DNA of 64,000 nucleotides, from contig DF237040.1 of NCBI GenBank assembly GCA_000708835.1, positions 148,611 through 212,610 on the forward strand, read 5' to 3'. Positions 1 to 13,300 of this stretch are shown here, piece by piece. The translations under genes were made by a program, and so were the position numbers. The notes beneath the pieces are model-generated. The model ran no database searches. It had not been told where the DNA came from and was given only the letters and a program-made list of their open reading frames with translations. How positions within the stretch are numbered: position 1 is the first letter of the stretch; every line of letters begins with the position of its first letter. This stretch comes from Klebsormidium nitens. Lineage: Eukaryota > Streptophyta > Klebsormidiophyceae > Klebsormidiales > Klebsormidiaceae.

Positions 1-815
1 CCTGGGCATTCTCGCAGTGTATGAATCCACACCAAGGTCACCACCCAAATTCGTGCTGCTCCAGCGCGGACAAGTTTGGCAAAAACGTCTGTATATTTTT
101 CACGCATCTCCAACAGCATAATCCGGTCCTTACTTGCCCTCTAACACTCCAAGCCTCAAAAAGACAGCGGAGAGAAACAAAGAAGAAGCGAACGCACGGA
201 ACTACTCAGCAAAAGGCCTCTGCGTTCTCACGCAGAACGAAAAGCAGTTTCTATTCCCGGCCTTGCTTCCGCATGGAGTCAGCTGCCACAGTAAATGACG
301 TACTTAATAAATTCGTCTAGAGGCCAATCCAGTTCACATAAGCAACCCGTAAATGCCTCTCAGAACATAAATGGATCCGTAAAGCTGATGTAGCTCGAGC
401 GCCCAACAGCGAGCCACTTCGAATGACCGGTGCAGCCGGTCAAACGGTGGCTGGCAAGCTTTGTTTGTTGGCCCGCTTTCGTGAGAACAAAGAGAAGAAG
501 AATCACAGTGGCCCAGAGCTTTCCTGCAACAACCGTCGAGAGTACAATGATCGTTTGTCTTGCTGTGTCTCACGCTCAAAGCAAACATAATAGAGGGAGA
601 AAATGAAAGAAAAGCAAAACAGGCTTTTGCTACAAGTGATCGAATCCTCTATTTAGATTTGTCATTCATCGATGTAGGCGATCCAGCAGGGACAGCGGCG
701 GGAAGCGCGACGAGATGCCCTCCTCGCAGCGCTGTGCTTCGATCGAAGTTGTAAGAATCAACCGAGAAGGACAGCGCCAGAGATCATAGAATTCCATAAA
801 CGTCTCACAACTTAC
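1..815 (-). other. Downstream intron of VPS37, remaining exons off window
   Basis: This is the start of the intron after the last VPS37 exon visible (donor at 811-815). The C-terminal part of the family is not found here in any frame, so those exons probably lie to the left of the window. The only recognisable content is the echo of the preceding exon at 671-745. Nothing else could be identified. Confidence 0.5.
671..745 (-). repeat. Echo of VPS37 exon 3' end
   Basis: A direct copy of the last ~70 bp of the exon at 816-1023, about 84% identical by eye, 145 bp downstream in the sense direction. The copy keeps the reading frame but ends without a GT donor, so it cannot be spliced as a normal exon. 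Confidence 0.8.
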
Positions 816-2555
816 GATGTAATCGGTCGAGCAGGGACTGCGGCGAGAAGCGCGACGAGATGGCCTTCTCGCGGCGCTGCGCCTCGTCGAGCTGTTGCCG
901 CGCGGCGGCGACCTCCGTGGTGCGGATGATGTTGCACTGGTTGCGCAGCTCGCTCACCTCGTTCTCGCGCGCCAGGTTGCGGTGCGCGAGGTCGAGGTTG
1001 CTCGAGCGCAAATCGTCGCGCAACTGAGAAACCAGGAGAAGGCGCGTCAAGATCTTTAGTAAACCGAGCAGACGTGAAGCAGGGTTTGATTGGCAAGGAA
1101 TAGCGCGTCGAAGTGCGGCAGCAACGTCCCAATACTAGCGCGTAGGCCGCCGTGCGACTGGAAATAAACAGGGCAAGTGGAGGCTTCCGCACATATCTAC
1201 AAAGGGTGAATAGTCGGTCAGATGCTGTGTAGTAGCTCCGTGTTGCTAGGGCGGCAAATATCCCATCAGTGGCAAGTGAGGAATTTGACGATCTTCAGTT
1301 TGACGAATTGCGGAGGTAAAGAGCACATGACTACCCACCTTTTCTGCATGTTTGACGCTCTCGATGCTGCTGAGGAATGCCTTGTACGCGCTTGGGTCCG
1401 TCAGCAGCCGTTGCAACTCCTCCGCACTGCAACGAAGAAACCGGAAAAGTGGGCGTTAATACCAGCCCATTCTCACCGCAGATTGATAGCGGTGCTCACA
1501 GCGTTGCGTCTCCTGAGCGGACGTCCGCCGACTCTTTGAATCCAATCAACTGCGCAGCGTATGAAAGATTGGAAGAACCTGTCGAGACGGGTTTGTACAA
1601 GAAGCCGCATCTCGTCAAGGATTTTGGGCCGTTACGTGAACAAACAACCCTTCTGCAAATCATCTCCTGGCCCGTTCTGTAAGATACGTACTTTCAAAGA
1701 TCCGGGTCGGAGCCGTCATCAAGCGAGTCCATTATGTCACCTGAAAGTTTTCCACACGCAGAGTCTCGTGCAACAACGCACCCTCAAGAACTCTGGATCC
1801 GGATTCCTTGGAATCGAAAGGGCAGAAAGTTTTCCTACTTCTCAGGAATGATCCGCTCACCTCTTGTCTCTCAACGACGGAAAAGTTGTCGGTATCCCAG
1901 GCATGGGCGACGTGCTCCGGCCGCTGCTCCCTGCTGACCCAGGGGGGCTGCCGATTGGGCTATTGCCAGCTCGAGAGTACCCCCCCGAACCACTATACCC
2001 GGTATTCCTGGAAAACATGGTCACAGAAACGGGTAAAAAATGTCGAAAAGTGTGACGGGCACCTATTGGCCTTTGAAGGCGGCAACATGCACACGCGTCG
2101 ATGACCGCTTGCTAAGACGGATACGAAAGGGTCCTTCCAGACAGGGCATTCATGCAGAGTCTTTGAACCCAGTGCAGACTGGAAAGTAAAGCCCGCCTGA
2201 CCCCTGACGGGATGCAATGTCACCTTTGGATCCGGAAACCGCAAAGCTTTGCAGAAACGGAATAGTCGGTAGCCAACAGTCGTTCAGATCGACCGACCAA
2301 ACAGTAACAGGTTACGAACGTAGCAAAAGTTTCTTTGAAATCGTAAGTCCCACCTTCTGCAGCCCTGAAATTTCTGCAGACCGTGCACGTGATTGCTCTG
2401 GAATCAGCACCAAGCGGAGGATGCTTCTCCTCTTCCCCCTGCAGAATCTCCAAGTGTCTTTGCAAAGGAAAGCAGAAGAATTTTTCGGGTCGTAGAGTGG
2501 CTCTTGCGAAAAGTGGTGCAAGTGAGACTCACCCGTAGCCTCCTCTGTATGACAT
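816..2555 (-). CDS. VPS37: VPS37-like ESCRT-I subunit, 5' exons only
   Basis: VPS37 is a subunit of ESCRT-I, which binds ubiquitinated membrane cargo on endosomes and helps form multivesicular bodies. Four coding exons on the minus strand: 2555-2533, 2007-1861, 1426-1339 and 1023-816, all with GT-AG borders and matching phases. They give about 155 N-terminal residues. A Gly/Ser/Pro-rich leader is followed by DKSAEELQRLLTDPSAYKAF and then a Mod(r) coiled coil containing ELRNQCNIIRTTEVAAA and SPQSLLDRL, as in plant VPS37. The start is chosen as the ATG at 2555 (MSYRGGYG), because the following splice restores frame. An alternative is the in-frame ATG at 2018 (MFSRNTG). The exon holding the first ATG may begin at 2588 after an acceptor-like CAG, so a 5'UTR intron is possible. 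The C-terminal Mod(r) part is off window. The gene is divergent from CDC16. Confidence 0.85.
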
Positions 2556-2588
2556 CTTGTTGGCCACCAGCAGATCCACTAACGGCTT

Positions 2589-4374
2589 CTGCACAAAGAA
2601 TTGACAAGATTAGCAATGATGAAAAAGCCCTTCGCAAGGCTCACTCAAAACTTTCGAACCCACAAAAGCTGCTCTATTCGTGATATCCTTTGTCGAGTCC
2701 TCATCAGGAACTTGGATGTGGCAATCAGACGTTGTTCAAAATCCACTGGCCCGGGATACCAGAGCTGCAAGTCATCATCGCCACAGCTGGATCAGTCTAC
2801 GAACTTTGAAAAACGTCAAAATAAGACACAAAGTCATACTTCAGGTCCAGATGTTGGATTTTTGCCAACTGTCGTTCATTACTAGATCTTTTTGACACAT
2901 GGTGCCTTTGAGCTGCACGGATGCAGTAACCCCTGCTCTAGATCCCACTTCCTCCGGGCGTCTCAAGTCACGCACAAATGGCGCACCGCTTGAACGATCA
3001 AAGCACCACTTAAGGCAACGTGCTTCACGCCAACAAAAATACACCTCGCATTGCTTATCATTTGACGTCATGCAGATTTCTCTTCAAGTTACTCTCTTGC
3101 TGAAAAGTGGTGCGGGCGAAAGCAGGTGGAATCTCTGAAGGCACGGTCTGCAACAATACTAAACCCTTTCATGGCATCCTTGTTTAAAAGAACCTTTGCA
3201 TGTCCTTGGTGCGCCTGCTTCATTCGGGGCTGACAAGCACACGCCTAACCTTGTTCATCAGTCCGACCAATTCATTGAGAAGTGGGCCAGAACAAGGGGC
3301 ATAAGCGGGAAATACGATCATGTCTATGTTTGTGGGCAGGGGGTGGCCCCACTTGTTAAATGGCCAAGTTATCGTACGAACCGCTGCGATTGCAAATACA
3401 CGAAATAGGAGCAGCATTCTTCAAAATTTGAGTTTCAAAATAATCTAGGTATCAAGGGGGAGTGCACAATGAAGCTGCATGGTGCTATTCTCGCATCCAT
3501 TGGCGTCGAGTTACTTTCAAAGTTGTGGTGCGCTGCTGAGAGCCAATCGATATCGACTCCATGGAGTGCCATTGCTCAGCTCTGAGCCTCTGAAAGCCAC
3601 AAACAAGCAGAGGAAAGATTGGGCAGAATGAGAAAACTTCCGGCGTTCTTGATTGGTCGAAGCTGCACATCCCAGCTCTCATATTTGCACCACCGCAAGC
3701 TGAACTGGTATTTTACAGCATCCTCGGCAATCCATGACAGAGTAACGATCAAGGAGTCACAACCCACCAGCAAATTTGCAATGTAAATTTCTTGTCGCCT
3801 TGGCTCTGCCTTCTGCCCCACTCAGACTCGAGACTCTGCCCTCAGGGTCAGCCGCTCCAACTCTTGGAATTGTGCTTCTTTCCAAGCTGAAGATCGACCT
3901 TGAAAGCGCCTCCTCCAGCCGACTTTCCCCCCTGTAGAGCTGAACTTGCCATTGCCAGCAATTCTCGAAATTTTGACAAATTGTGAAGAGTTGCAAGACT
4001 CTCGCACTAGCAAACCCTAATTCTCTGTTCCTGAGGCTGCTCGACAGCTTGAAACCTTGAGCATATGTTTTTAGGCGCTTGCAACAGTCTGAAAGTGCAC
4101 CAGCCCTGAGATTTAAAAGTTGACCAGTAAGTTTCTACAACACTGTCAACAGCACTCCTTCTGGCAATTCAGTCGTCTTAGAATCTGTAGGAGTGTCTGG
4201 TGGTTCTGGAAGCAGAACCTTGCATTGCAGTGCTTAGATCAATCGTTCACACCAAAACGGGTGTTCTTTCAACGCGTGACATTGGGCGGTAGGATTAGCT
4301 GCACACTCAGAATAGTGCGCTCCGTAGGAATTCTCAGCGGTGCGACTCTGCACCCATTGAACCAAAGTGCCACC
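2589..4374. other. Divergent intergenic region, VPS37 / CDC16
   Basis: About 1.8 kb between the VPS37 5' exon (minus) and the CDC16 start (plus). It must hold both promoters. Short ORFs in all frames show no recognisable protein, and no TATA-like element could be assigned with confidence. Confidence 0.5.
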
Positions 4375-7300
4375 ATGAATTTGGAGAAGCTGCGATCGGT
4401 GGTGCGCGACGCCCTTGGGAAGCACCTCTACTCATCGGCAATCTTCTTTGCTGACAAGCTGGTCACTGTCTCTGGGGCCGCTGCCTCGGACGTTTACCTT
4501 TTAGCTCAGGTGCACCGAACTTGCACCGGTTCTTTGTGAACACAGTGTGGTTGAGAGAGCGCATGTGTGTTGTAGGACCGCAGGATCACAAGTAGTAGTT
4601 TTGGAGCTCTCTTTGAGCCACGCTTATCAAATCTTGGTTGAAGCTTTGTTTGAAAGACCTCTTTGAAGTGGAGGCAAGGATTCCAAGAGGTAACTAAGCT
4701 GCCCTGGGTGTGGGCATGGGGCCTGATGACTGATTCTTGATGTGGCGCCTTGCACCGGCTGCCAAAGGTGGTTGGCACCGACGGCTGAATGCATTCCTGC
4801 TTAACCCGGCACATTGATAAGTCTCTCAAGCACTTATTCTGATCAATGATGGGGTCCCCTCACTCCCTTACGAGGCGCTTCTTGTTCCATCTCCTCAAGA
4901 GTCTGCTTTGGCAATCAATCACTGCCTTTCTATCGGAGGATGCCCTAATGAACCTTCTCACTAGTTGAGTCCTTTGATGTAGATCAGAGTGATGGCACTT
5001 TGAGCTCCACTGCCTTTTGCATTAGATTCCCTCCACCTACATGTTGCTCAATAAGATGCGAACCTGATCACAGGAGTGTTGCCAAAAAGCTTCAAACCTG
5101 GGACTAGATTACGAACAGTAGCCCCCGCAGTTGCAGCTTGCCTCCCATTGCATGCCACTTTGCCCTCCATTGTGGTGCAAGTTTACTTGGTCTAAGAGCT
5201 TTGCTCCATAAATTAGAAAGGATACACATGTTCCCAAACATGGCAGTGAAAACTTTCAAGAGACAATATCCTCCCAACCTGCCCAGGCGTACTACCTAAG
5301 CAAGCAGTACCAGCGGGCGCTACACTTGCTGCGGCAAGAGCACCTGCTGACGGCTGATGACCGCTTCAAGTACCTGGCTGCCCGATGCCTGGTGAGATTG
5401 CTTGTCTCTGTCTTCGTAAAGTTCAGGGACAGGCGAGAGCATCGAGCACTAATTAGGCCTTGCACCTGTGTTGCCTCGTTTTTGGCCTCCTAAGAAAGTG
5501 AAGCTGAGATTCGGGAAGAAGGCCACCCTGTTCAGACTCTTTGGTTGTGGTGACGGTACATATTTAGACGATGGCTTCAGATGGCTTTGTTTCACCAAGA
5601 ACTTCTGAGCTGGAGGAAGAAGGTAAAATTTTCTCATCTGGCTGGAACACTTCTGCGATGTTGAGTCCTCTGTGATGACGGATTCATCTTTTTCAGCTCC
5701 TGCAATGGTGACCGAAGGGAGGTCCAGCCTGATTGTCGATTTGTTTGATGTCATCAACGAAAGTGTTTCACGGCTCAAGAGCCTTCTTTCTCTATCCACT
5801 TGCACTCATTTTACACTGAAAAACCCCCCTGGGACACACGAGAATCCAGCATCACGTCATGGTATGTATCTCTCAGGCGGAGCTGAAAGAGTGGGACGAG
5901 TGCCTGGTGATGCTGGGGGATGACGAGAGCCTGGCCGAGCAAAGCGGCCAAGCCAGCGAGGGGGAAAGCATGGAGCTGAATGGGGAAGGCAGGGAGATCA
6001 ACGTAAGGGCTTCAATCAACCCAGTTTTTAAAGTTGAACCGGGTGGGGTTTGTTTGAGACAACATGGCAGTGTGCGGACTACCAAAGTTTGATCATTTAA
6101 GTCGCTGCCGTGCAGTTTGCTTTGGCGTACCCTACGTGCTTGAGTTACGAGCCTTCGAGATTGGGGAACCGTTTGACAGTTGTCCATTCAAGGGCCAACG
6201 CAAGAGCAAAAGCCCAATCCTTCTTTTGTACGCGGTGGCCTCGCCCTGCCAAATCCTTGCCAAATCAGTTTTGTTTGAGCTTGCGCTGTTTGAGTTTGCG
6301 CAAGGAATGCACGAAGATCGAGGTTGCTTGTCTTTCAAGATGCATCTTTACGCCTTGCAGATTGTTGCAGCGAACTGTCTCCTTCGAGGGCGGGCGTTTG
6401 AGGCGCTGGACAATCGGACAAAGGCCCTCTTCTGGTCAGTGTCCCAATCCTTTTCCTTGTGTTCGTCAAGACTCTTTTGTGATGGATACTTCGAACAGAA
6501 TACTCGCATGGTGGTTCTGATGTCTCGTAAGTGTAATTGATCTCCCCTGGAACAACTTCCCTCAAACAAAATCAAAGGACGCAAGCGACGGAGTCATGTG
6601 AAAGCCTGCCATGTTGTCCCCTTCTTCCACAATTCACTGGGCACGGTCGACATCGGTTGAATTGTCGCACGTTTGGCGAGATGTACCCACTTCTGTGAGC
6701 ATTACTGGTCTGGTTTCAAACCTGACCACATGCTAAATTCGAGCACTTAGCGAATGTAGCTCACAATCTTCGTTGATGCAAACCTTGACAGGAAGATTGT
6801 TGACGTCATACTGACGGATGTTTTCACCGACTGTGCAGGTACAAGGCGACACTCCGAGCGGATCCGTATTGCTACGAGGTGAGTTTACTGTGTGTTTCGA
6901 TAGGTGCCTTGTCGAGTCGTCAAATGGCTGCTCAACTTTCGGAAGCTGCCGTCGAAATCGAAACTTCGATTCTCGAAAGCTGATGAAGCTGACCCTGTTT
7001 CCAGTCAGGCCTGAGCTAGAACGGGTGACAACCGTGCATGCTGTGAAAGTGCTTGAATGTAGAAAGCTAGGACGGTCAGAAAGTCTCGAAAGATGGAACT
7101 CAATGTTCGTGTTCCTCCGCTCTCGCAGGCCTTCGAGCATTTGTTTGACAACCGCATGCTATCGGCGGATGCAGGTGAGACAAGGAACCTTGCATCCAGG
7201 ACCCCTCTCATTGTGTGGCTGATTTCCGCTGTGCAAATACCGTCTGCCTTCCATCACGAGCTCAGCTGTTCGCATAGCAATTGACTTGTCTAAGCAGTTA

Positions 7301-10300
7301 GACTGCGTTTCTACCGCGTTTGTTTATGTATCGATTTTCATGATCACTCGGTTTGCTGGATTTTGACGAGAAGCTCGTCCGATCATTGCAGAAGCGAAAC
7401 TCTTAGACTCGTTGAAGTTCCCGGCGGAAGACCGGTGGCTGGCGCTGCTTTACCAGTGCAAGAGCGTGAAGGTGTGCTTCGGAACCTCTCTCGGTTGGCT
7501 TCGACCTCGGTTCGACCTAGATCTGATGGGCCTTAGAGCAGCTGAGCCGCTGTCTCGGTTGATTGCGGTGCTCACCCAGAGCTATGTATGCGTTTCTTAG
7601 GACATTCGCCCTGGATCCTCTAGCATCAAATCGATTCGGCAACGAGCAGGCAAGGCAAAGGGTATAGTTCTGCGAAATCATATTGTTCTTTCGCGCACAG
7701 TTGTACATACTTTCTTTTGCTGCAAGGTCTTCATATTTCAATAAGCACGCTTCCTTTGGAAGCGCACTCCGTCTACAGCTGCAGCTGTTTGAGGAGCGCG
7801 CTGCAAGATGGTACAACCTCTTAACCGTGTCCGCTCGAAAGGACCCACCTGTCTTTCTTCATCTGGTCGTCTTTTTGAACAAGTTCTGGTTTCTGAAAAT
7901 TTCCTTTCAATCTCAAACTCCGGCCATTCAGCGGCTCGCAGCGGCCATTGAGGAGCGCGCTGCGGAGCTCCAGCGGTCGACACTTTCGACCCGATCTCAA
8001 CACTATTCGCGCTTAACGACTTCGCGATTTACATGTCTGTCCCCATTGTCGCCCTCATTTTACCTTTCCGCAGGAAAAGCGTTCCTTGATTACTTCGTTC
8101 CCTCTTAACAGTTCGGCCCGCCACTATCTGAAATGTTTCTCGTTCTTTCTGACAGTTTGGCCAGCGGCTGTTTGAGGAGCGCGCCGTGGAGTTGGAGCGG
8201 TCCGCCGATGACGCGCCTAGCACGAGCGGGAGCGACGGGTGGGGGCTGCGGGGCAACGGGGACCTTTTGGCCTGCCGCGCTGATAACCTGTACCACCGGG
8301 CGGAGTACCAGCAGTGCTACGACCTGACGAAAAGGTGACGATTGTCCGACGCCTGACTTACGAGCACCATTTGCACTGACTTCTAGTGTGCCTGAGGGCT
8401 GATACAAGAGCGCAACCAAGCCACTAAAAAGCAGGGGTCTAGTTACAGGTGCTTGAGAAGGCTCGGTCTTGGAAGCGGAGTGTCGGCCAAACGATATCCT
8501 TTTTCCGAGTGATGGTGCCATCTTCGCCATCCTCTTCGTTCGTTCGACAGAACTTCTCTCTGCCCGCTGGATTGCTTTGACCAGATGATTCAGTGGCCGG
8601 AACAGACTTTCTGGGCCAGGACCTTAGCATAGACATCACCACCTCACAAAGTCTCGAAGCGCCGGGCCCGCGACGGCATGAAGTGATTCTTCAGTCAGGA
8701 CCTTCTTCGTCGTCGTCAACGCCTGTGACTCTTCCTGGGGCGTTCGACTCGTACCGAGCGCTTCCGCTTTGGATATTTCCCTCCAAGTGTTTCTTCGAGG
8801 ACAGAAGACCTTTGATCTCATGACGTGCATCAGATGCTTTGTGCCAACGGCGAGGCGTAATTTCGAGTCACCCTCAACCCTGCAGCGTACTCGAACGGGA
8901 CCCGTATCACTTGGCGTGCATGCCCGTCCACGTGGCAGCCGCTCTGGAGCTGCGGCGCAAGAACGAGCTGTTTCTGCTCGCGCACAAGCTGGTGCAGGAG
9001 TACCCCCAGAAAGCCGTCGCGTGGTTTGCGGTCGGGGCCTACTACAGCTGCATACGGAACTACGACTCCGCGCGGCGATATTTCGCGTAAGTCGGGGTTA
9101 AGGTTTCAGCCTTTTGGGCTTTGAGATTGTACTGCTCTATGCTGCCGTGCTCGTTTATAGAGCGTGGTTCATTTTCCAAATCTGCAGCTATTGTATAGTC
9201 AAAAGCGGATCGACGATGAGGGGTTACAACCTTGGCCGCTGTGCCACTGGTTGGTTCTTTGGTACGTCCCCTGATGTCGCCGGCTGAGCCCGTCACCACA
9301 GCTCTCGCTTCAAATTTGATTTTCCGGTCCCGTCCTTAACTTGGTGTGTGTCGCTCTTCAAGCCCTTGTCAAGCTTGGTTTCCTAGTCGTCCATGTCCTC
9401 TCGAGAATTGTTGTCCAGGCTTCTTTGTTGTCGTTATCAATCCCGCTCACGGATCTCATAGCTCACTGTTCTTGCAACGTGGTCCGCTCTTTGATGGTGC
9501 ATACCCGTGTGAGCAAAGCCTGCCTTCTGATTGAATGGATACCCGCACCTTTCCTTATAATACCTCTTTATCGGCTGTTTCCTGAGGGCTCCATTCTGCA
9601 CTGATGGACGTTTCTGGGTTCACTCCACTGCGCTTGATGGGATTCACATTCCAACCACTCATCAGCTCTCCGAGACCCTGGGGATACGTCCTCCTCACTT
9701 CATTTTACGGTCGTACTTCCTTTGTTGCAAAAGCTTACAATGATGGCCTGGCAAAATAGGGTCACTTGGGGGCCATGGTGTGCATGTGCTTCGTGTGGCC
9801 GAATGAGCCAGTTGTGTTGTTGTTGGCACTGAACGCCCTCGCTCTGGTGGAAACCGAGCACTGAAGTGTGGGTTGAAGTAGGCAGTCGATGAGACTCCGC
9901 AACGACATGCAAACGTACGAATTCTGAGTCCTGAAGCCTAGATTTCTGAAGATCAAACTCCGTTTTATCTTGGTAAGGATGCCGGTAAGACTATCTTCGA
10001 TGCTAGCGGACGTGTCTGTTAACCACGCTCTGGTGCACGTGGATGTAGGCCGCAATAGGAGTGTGCCTGCGAACCTATTTGGACGGGTTTATTTTTATGC
10101 TTTTACTGCATCTTTCTGCATCTGATGAATCGATTCTACTTACTTCATTTCTGTCCACGTCCTTCGTGCTCAGCAGTCAGTCTAATCGTGTAGGCAAAAA
10201 TCCATTTCGAAGGGCATTGCTGATGTCGTTTCTTGCGACCTAGGCAACAAGTCTAAATGACAAAGGAGGATTTCCGGAAGGCAATGACCGACGGTCACTT

Positions 10301-13300
10301 TGATGGACCCAGTCACACACTTACACGGGTGTCTGTGTTGATTGCCCTCCAATCCTCGTGAATCCAATCAAACGGTCTCTCTAATCGGAGTTTCTTATGT
10401 TGCCCTCGATCCTTGTGGCACTCTCCGGGCCGCCTCGTTGAGCACCTAGTGATAAGTGCGTGCACCTTGATTTGTTCAAAATCTATAGCTTCTGTCAATT
10501 CCATCTAACCCAAAAGCTTTTGACGGGTCCTTTACACTGATGGTACATTGTGGTGCCATTAGGAGCAGTCTTTGTAATGGTTCTCAAGTTGCCCCTATTG
10601 TATGCGATTCTATCCTCTAACTTTGCTTCCGTTCTTTAGAACTGTGCTCGTCTATTATAATTGTGGTGCGTCGAGCTTCGGGCTTAAGACGATCACGACA
10701 AGTGCCCCTGGTCGTCCAAGGCCAGGAAATTCATCTCGCAACAACAATCACGGCGTCGATCTTATGACCTTCTTTAAAAAACCTCTGCTCTAGTCGACGG
10801 ATGTTTCGCTGTGATTGTCCCCATAGAGTGAATGCAGCATCGGAAGCAGGCAATTGTACAAGTGGCAGAAGTGCGAGCCAATCACTTGTCACGCTCGCGG
10901 CTCTAGTAGCACCTGCGGTGATTGTACTCGCCTGGCGGTATCGCCATCACAACCAAACAAGAGTCCTTGAAGTCGAAAAGGTGACACGTGTCAGTTGCTT
11001 CAACTAGTAAATATAGTAACCCGTCTCAAGCCATTTTGAAGGTTTGAAGGCGTCTGAAGGCGGCAAATTTTCGAGGGCCGTGAAGATGGTCTGGGCGACA
11101 CTGCCAGACAGCGTGTCCTCGAGTCCCTGTGTTCACTCTCGTCTTCAACCAACAGCAATGCGAGCCTGACCGTCTTTACAGATAGCAATCTCAGATGGAA
11201 CGCTGAGGGACGAACAGAACTAAGCCGTATTCTGGATTTGTACGCTCGCTCAAAGGAAATACTCGAGGCCTGCAAATATCAGAACGTCCCGGTCCCCTGT
11301 TTTACCTAGCACGGTCGATAGGGTTGTTGCCACTCTGTCTTATGCCTTGTCTTTTGTGTGCCGTCAGTCAATGCGTCTCCTCAGGGCCTGGCTGTTCAAA
11401 AGCAACAGACTTGGCTCCGTTGCCTTTCCTTTAGCAGTTTCTGTCAATTGGACAGTGAAGATGGTGCATGCTGGCGAGACAAGCCAAGCATGAGGCTGCA
11501 CTCCCTGATGCCCGCAGGCTTTGGTGCGCTTCTAGAAAACCAGTGCTGCTTCCAAAGACGCGACTTGGAAGCAGACTGCTTGGGGCGTTGATCGAAGGAA
11601 GAGACGACCGGTAAAGCCCCGTCGTTTGCACGATAAAAAAACTCGGTCTCTTTTGATTGTGCGTTTGCTGCCGGAAAATAAAGTCATGCCCAAGAGCTTG
11701 GCACTCGGGGCATCGTCAACCTTATGGGTCCTGGTTACGTACTTGAGGTTCTTGGTAAGAGGTACGTTCACGCGGGTCCCTATCGCCTCTCATTGGCCCA
11801 CTGATCGGCCCGCTTTGCTGAGGTTGAGACGTCAAACAAAGCAATTTGAGTCCTGCTTTTCGACCTCTAAAGCGCTTCTTGCGCTCTCGGCGTCGTGCCC
11901 TGAGTTATTCCCGTCATCGAGTCATCGCCGCATACTGCGGTCCCCACCAATAGGTTTCCTTCTTTTAATTTGGATCACTTTACAGCAGGAGCGGATTCAC
12001 AAGCTTCCAAGCAGATCTTTTGGTGGCATGATGTGCCCACAGTTTCTATCGACCCTGGCCATAATTGGCCAGCACCTCCTTTTCAACGAGCACTGAGGCC
12101 CCACACTTATGTTGGACAGCCCTCCAGTGATAGTCCTGCATTTGCTTGTTGGGACGCATGGAGGCTAAGCGTATCCAAGTTGGTTGACTTGTCACGCTCT
12201 CGCTTTGACAGCCTTTGGAGCACTGAACGCCGGGGCTTGTCACGTGCTTCGTTCTTCCGCAAGGCGTTCAGTGAAAGTCCATGTGCGGAAAGGCCGTCGG
12301 GACGCCAGGCAAAAGATGGCCAGCTGCTTAGCGTGAATCATTGCCAGCTCCGCCCATTGATCGCCCTTCTTTTCGAGGTCATAATCTATGACCTGAATGA
12401 CCATAGAGTCATTTCCGGCAGTGTGATTGCCTCTTGTTGCCTTGAAATCGAACTAGAGGCTCCCCTGATAAGGTGATATTGTTCCCCTCAATCGAGTCGA
12501 AAATTCTGGTCAGCCTCTTACACTTGTGCGACTATTGCATTTTCAAACGGTCTTTGGGATGTGAAATAGTAAGTGTCAGCCAGTATCCGCAGACAGGCCT
12601 TTCGTCTCCATACGAGGAGATAATTCCCGTTGTGACAACGTTGTGATTTTCAACACTATGATGCACAAATCACATTCTGTTGGGCACAGCCGAAGCGCTA
12701 ATCATTACTCGAACGAGGCCTGGAAAGGGAAGATGAAGCACGTCAGTTCGTGTCCAGGCAGCGTGTGTAAATGAAAGCTGGCAACTTTCGAAGATTGCCT
12801 ACATTGTGGCCGAGCCTTTGGGAGCAAGAGACGCTTGTATTATCGGGAACGCCACAAAAAACAAAGCGCTCTCTCGCTTTTCCGATTCAAAAAGACCTGT
12901 TGAAACGTTCTTGAAAGCGAGCTCGTCGCTCGGTCTTGCACTTTGTGTCAATCTACATGGAGTGGAGCCCCACAGCTTCAGCAGAAGCCTTTTCGGAAAT
13001 GCTAGTCTCACTTCCATCTCTTTTCGCTGAGGAAAGTGGTTTGTTTACTGTATGCGAGACTACTCTCTCCATTGTCGTTCTTGGTCTTTCGCCTCCGCGT
13101 AATACCACCGCGAATCTTTGTCCTGCTCGCTCTGGCTTATGAAAAGAGATCCTTTGTGAATTATTACTGACTGATTCTGGTCAGCGGTATTTTGATTAGC
13201 TTCAAGATGTCTTTTACGAGAATGGAAACATTCATCTTAGGCATCGCCGATATTTCTGCAAAATTCGATTTCCCAGGGCAATGACGATGTAGTTGCTCCA

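Noticed and set aside
2640-2790. Possible additional upstream VPS37 exon on the minus strand
   Set aside because: A frame of about 47 codons is open, but it has no family similarity and no start codon linked to the first coding exon.
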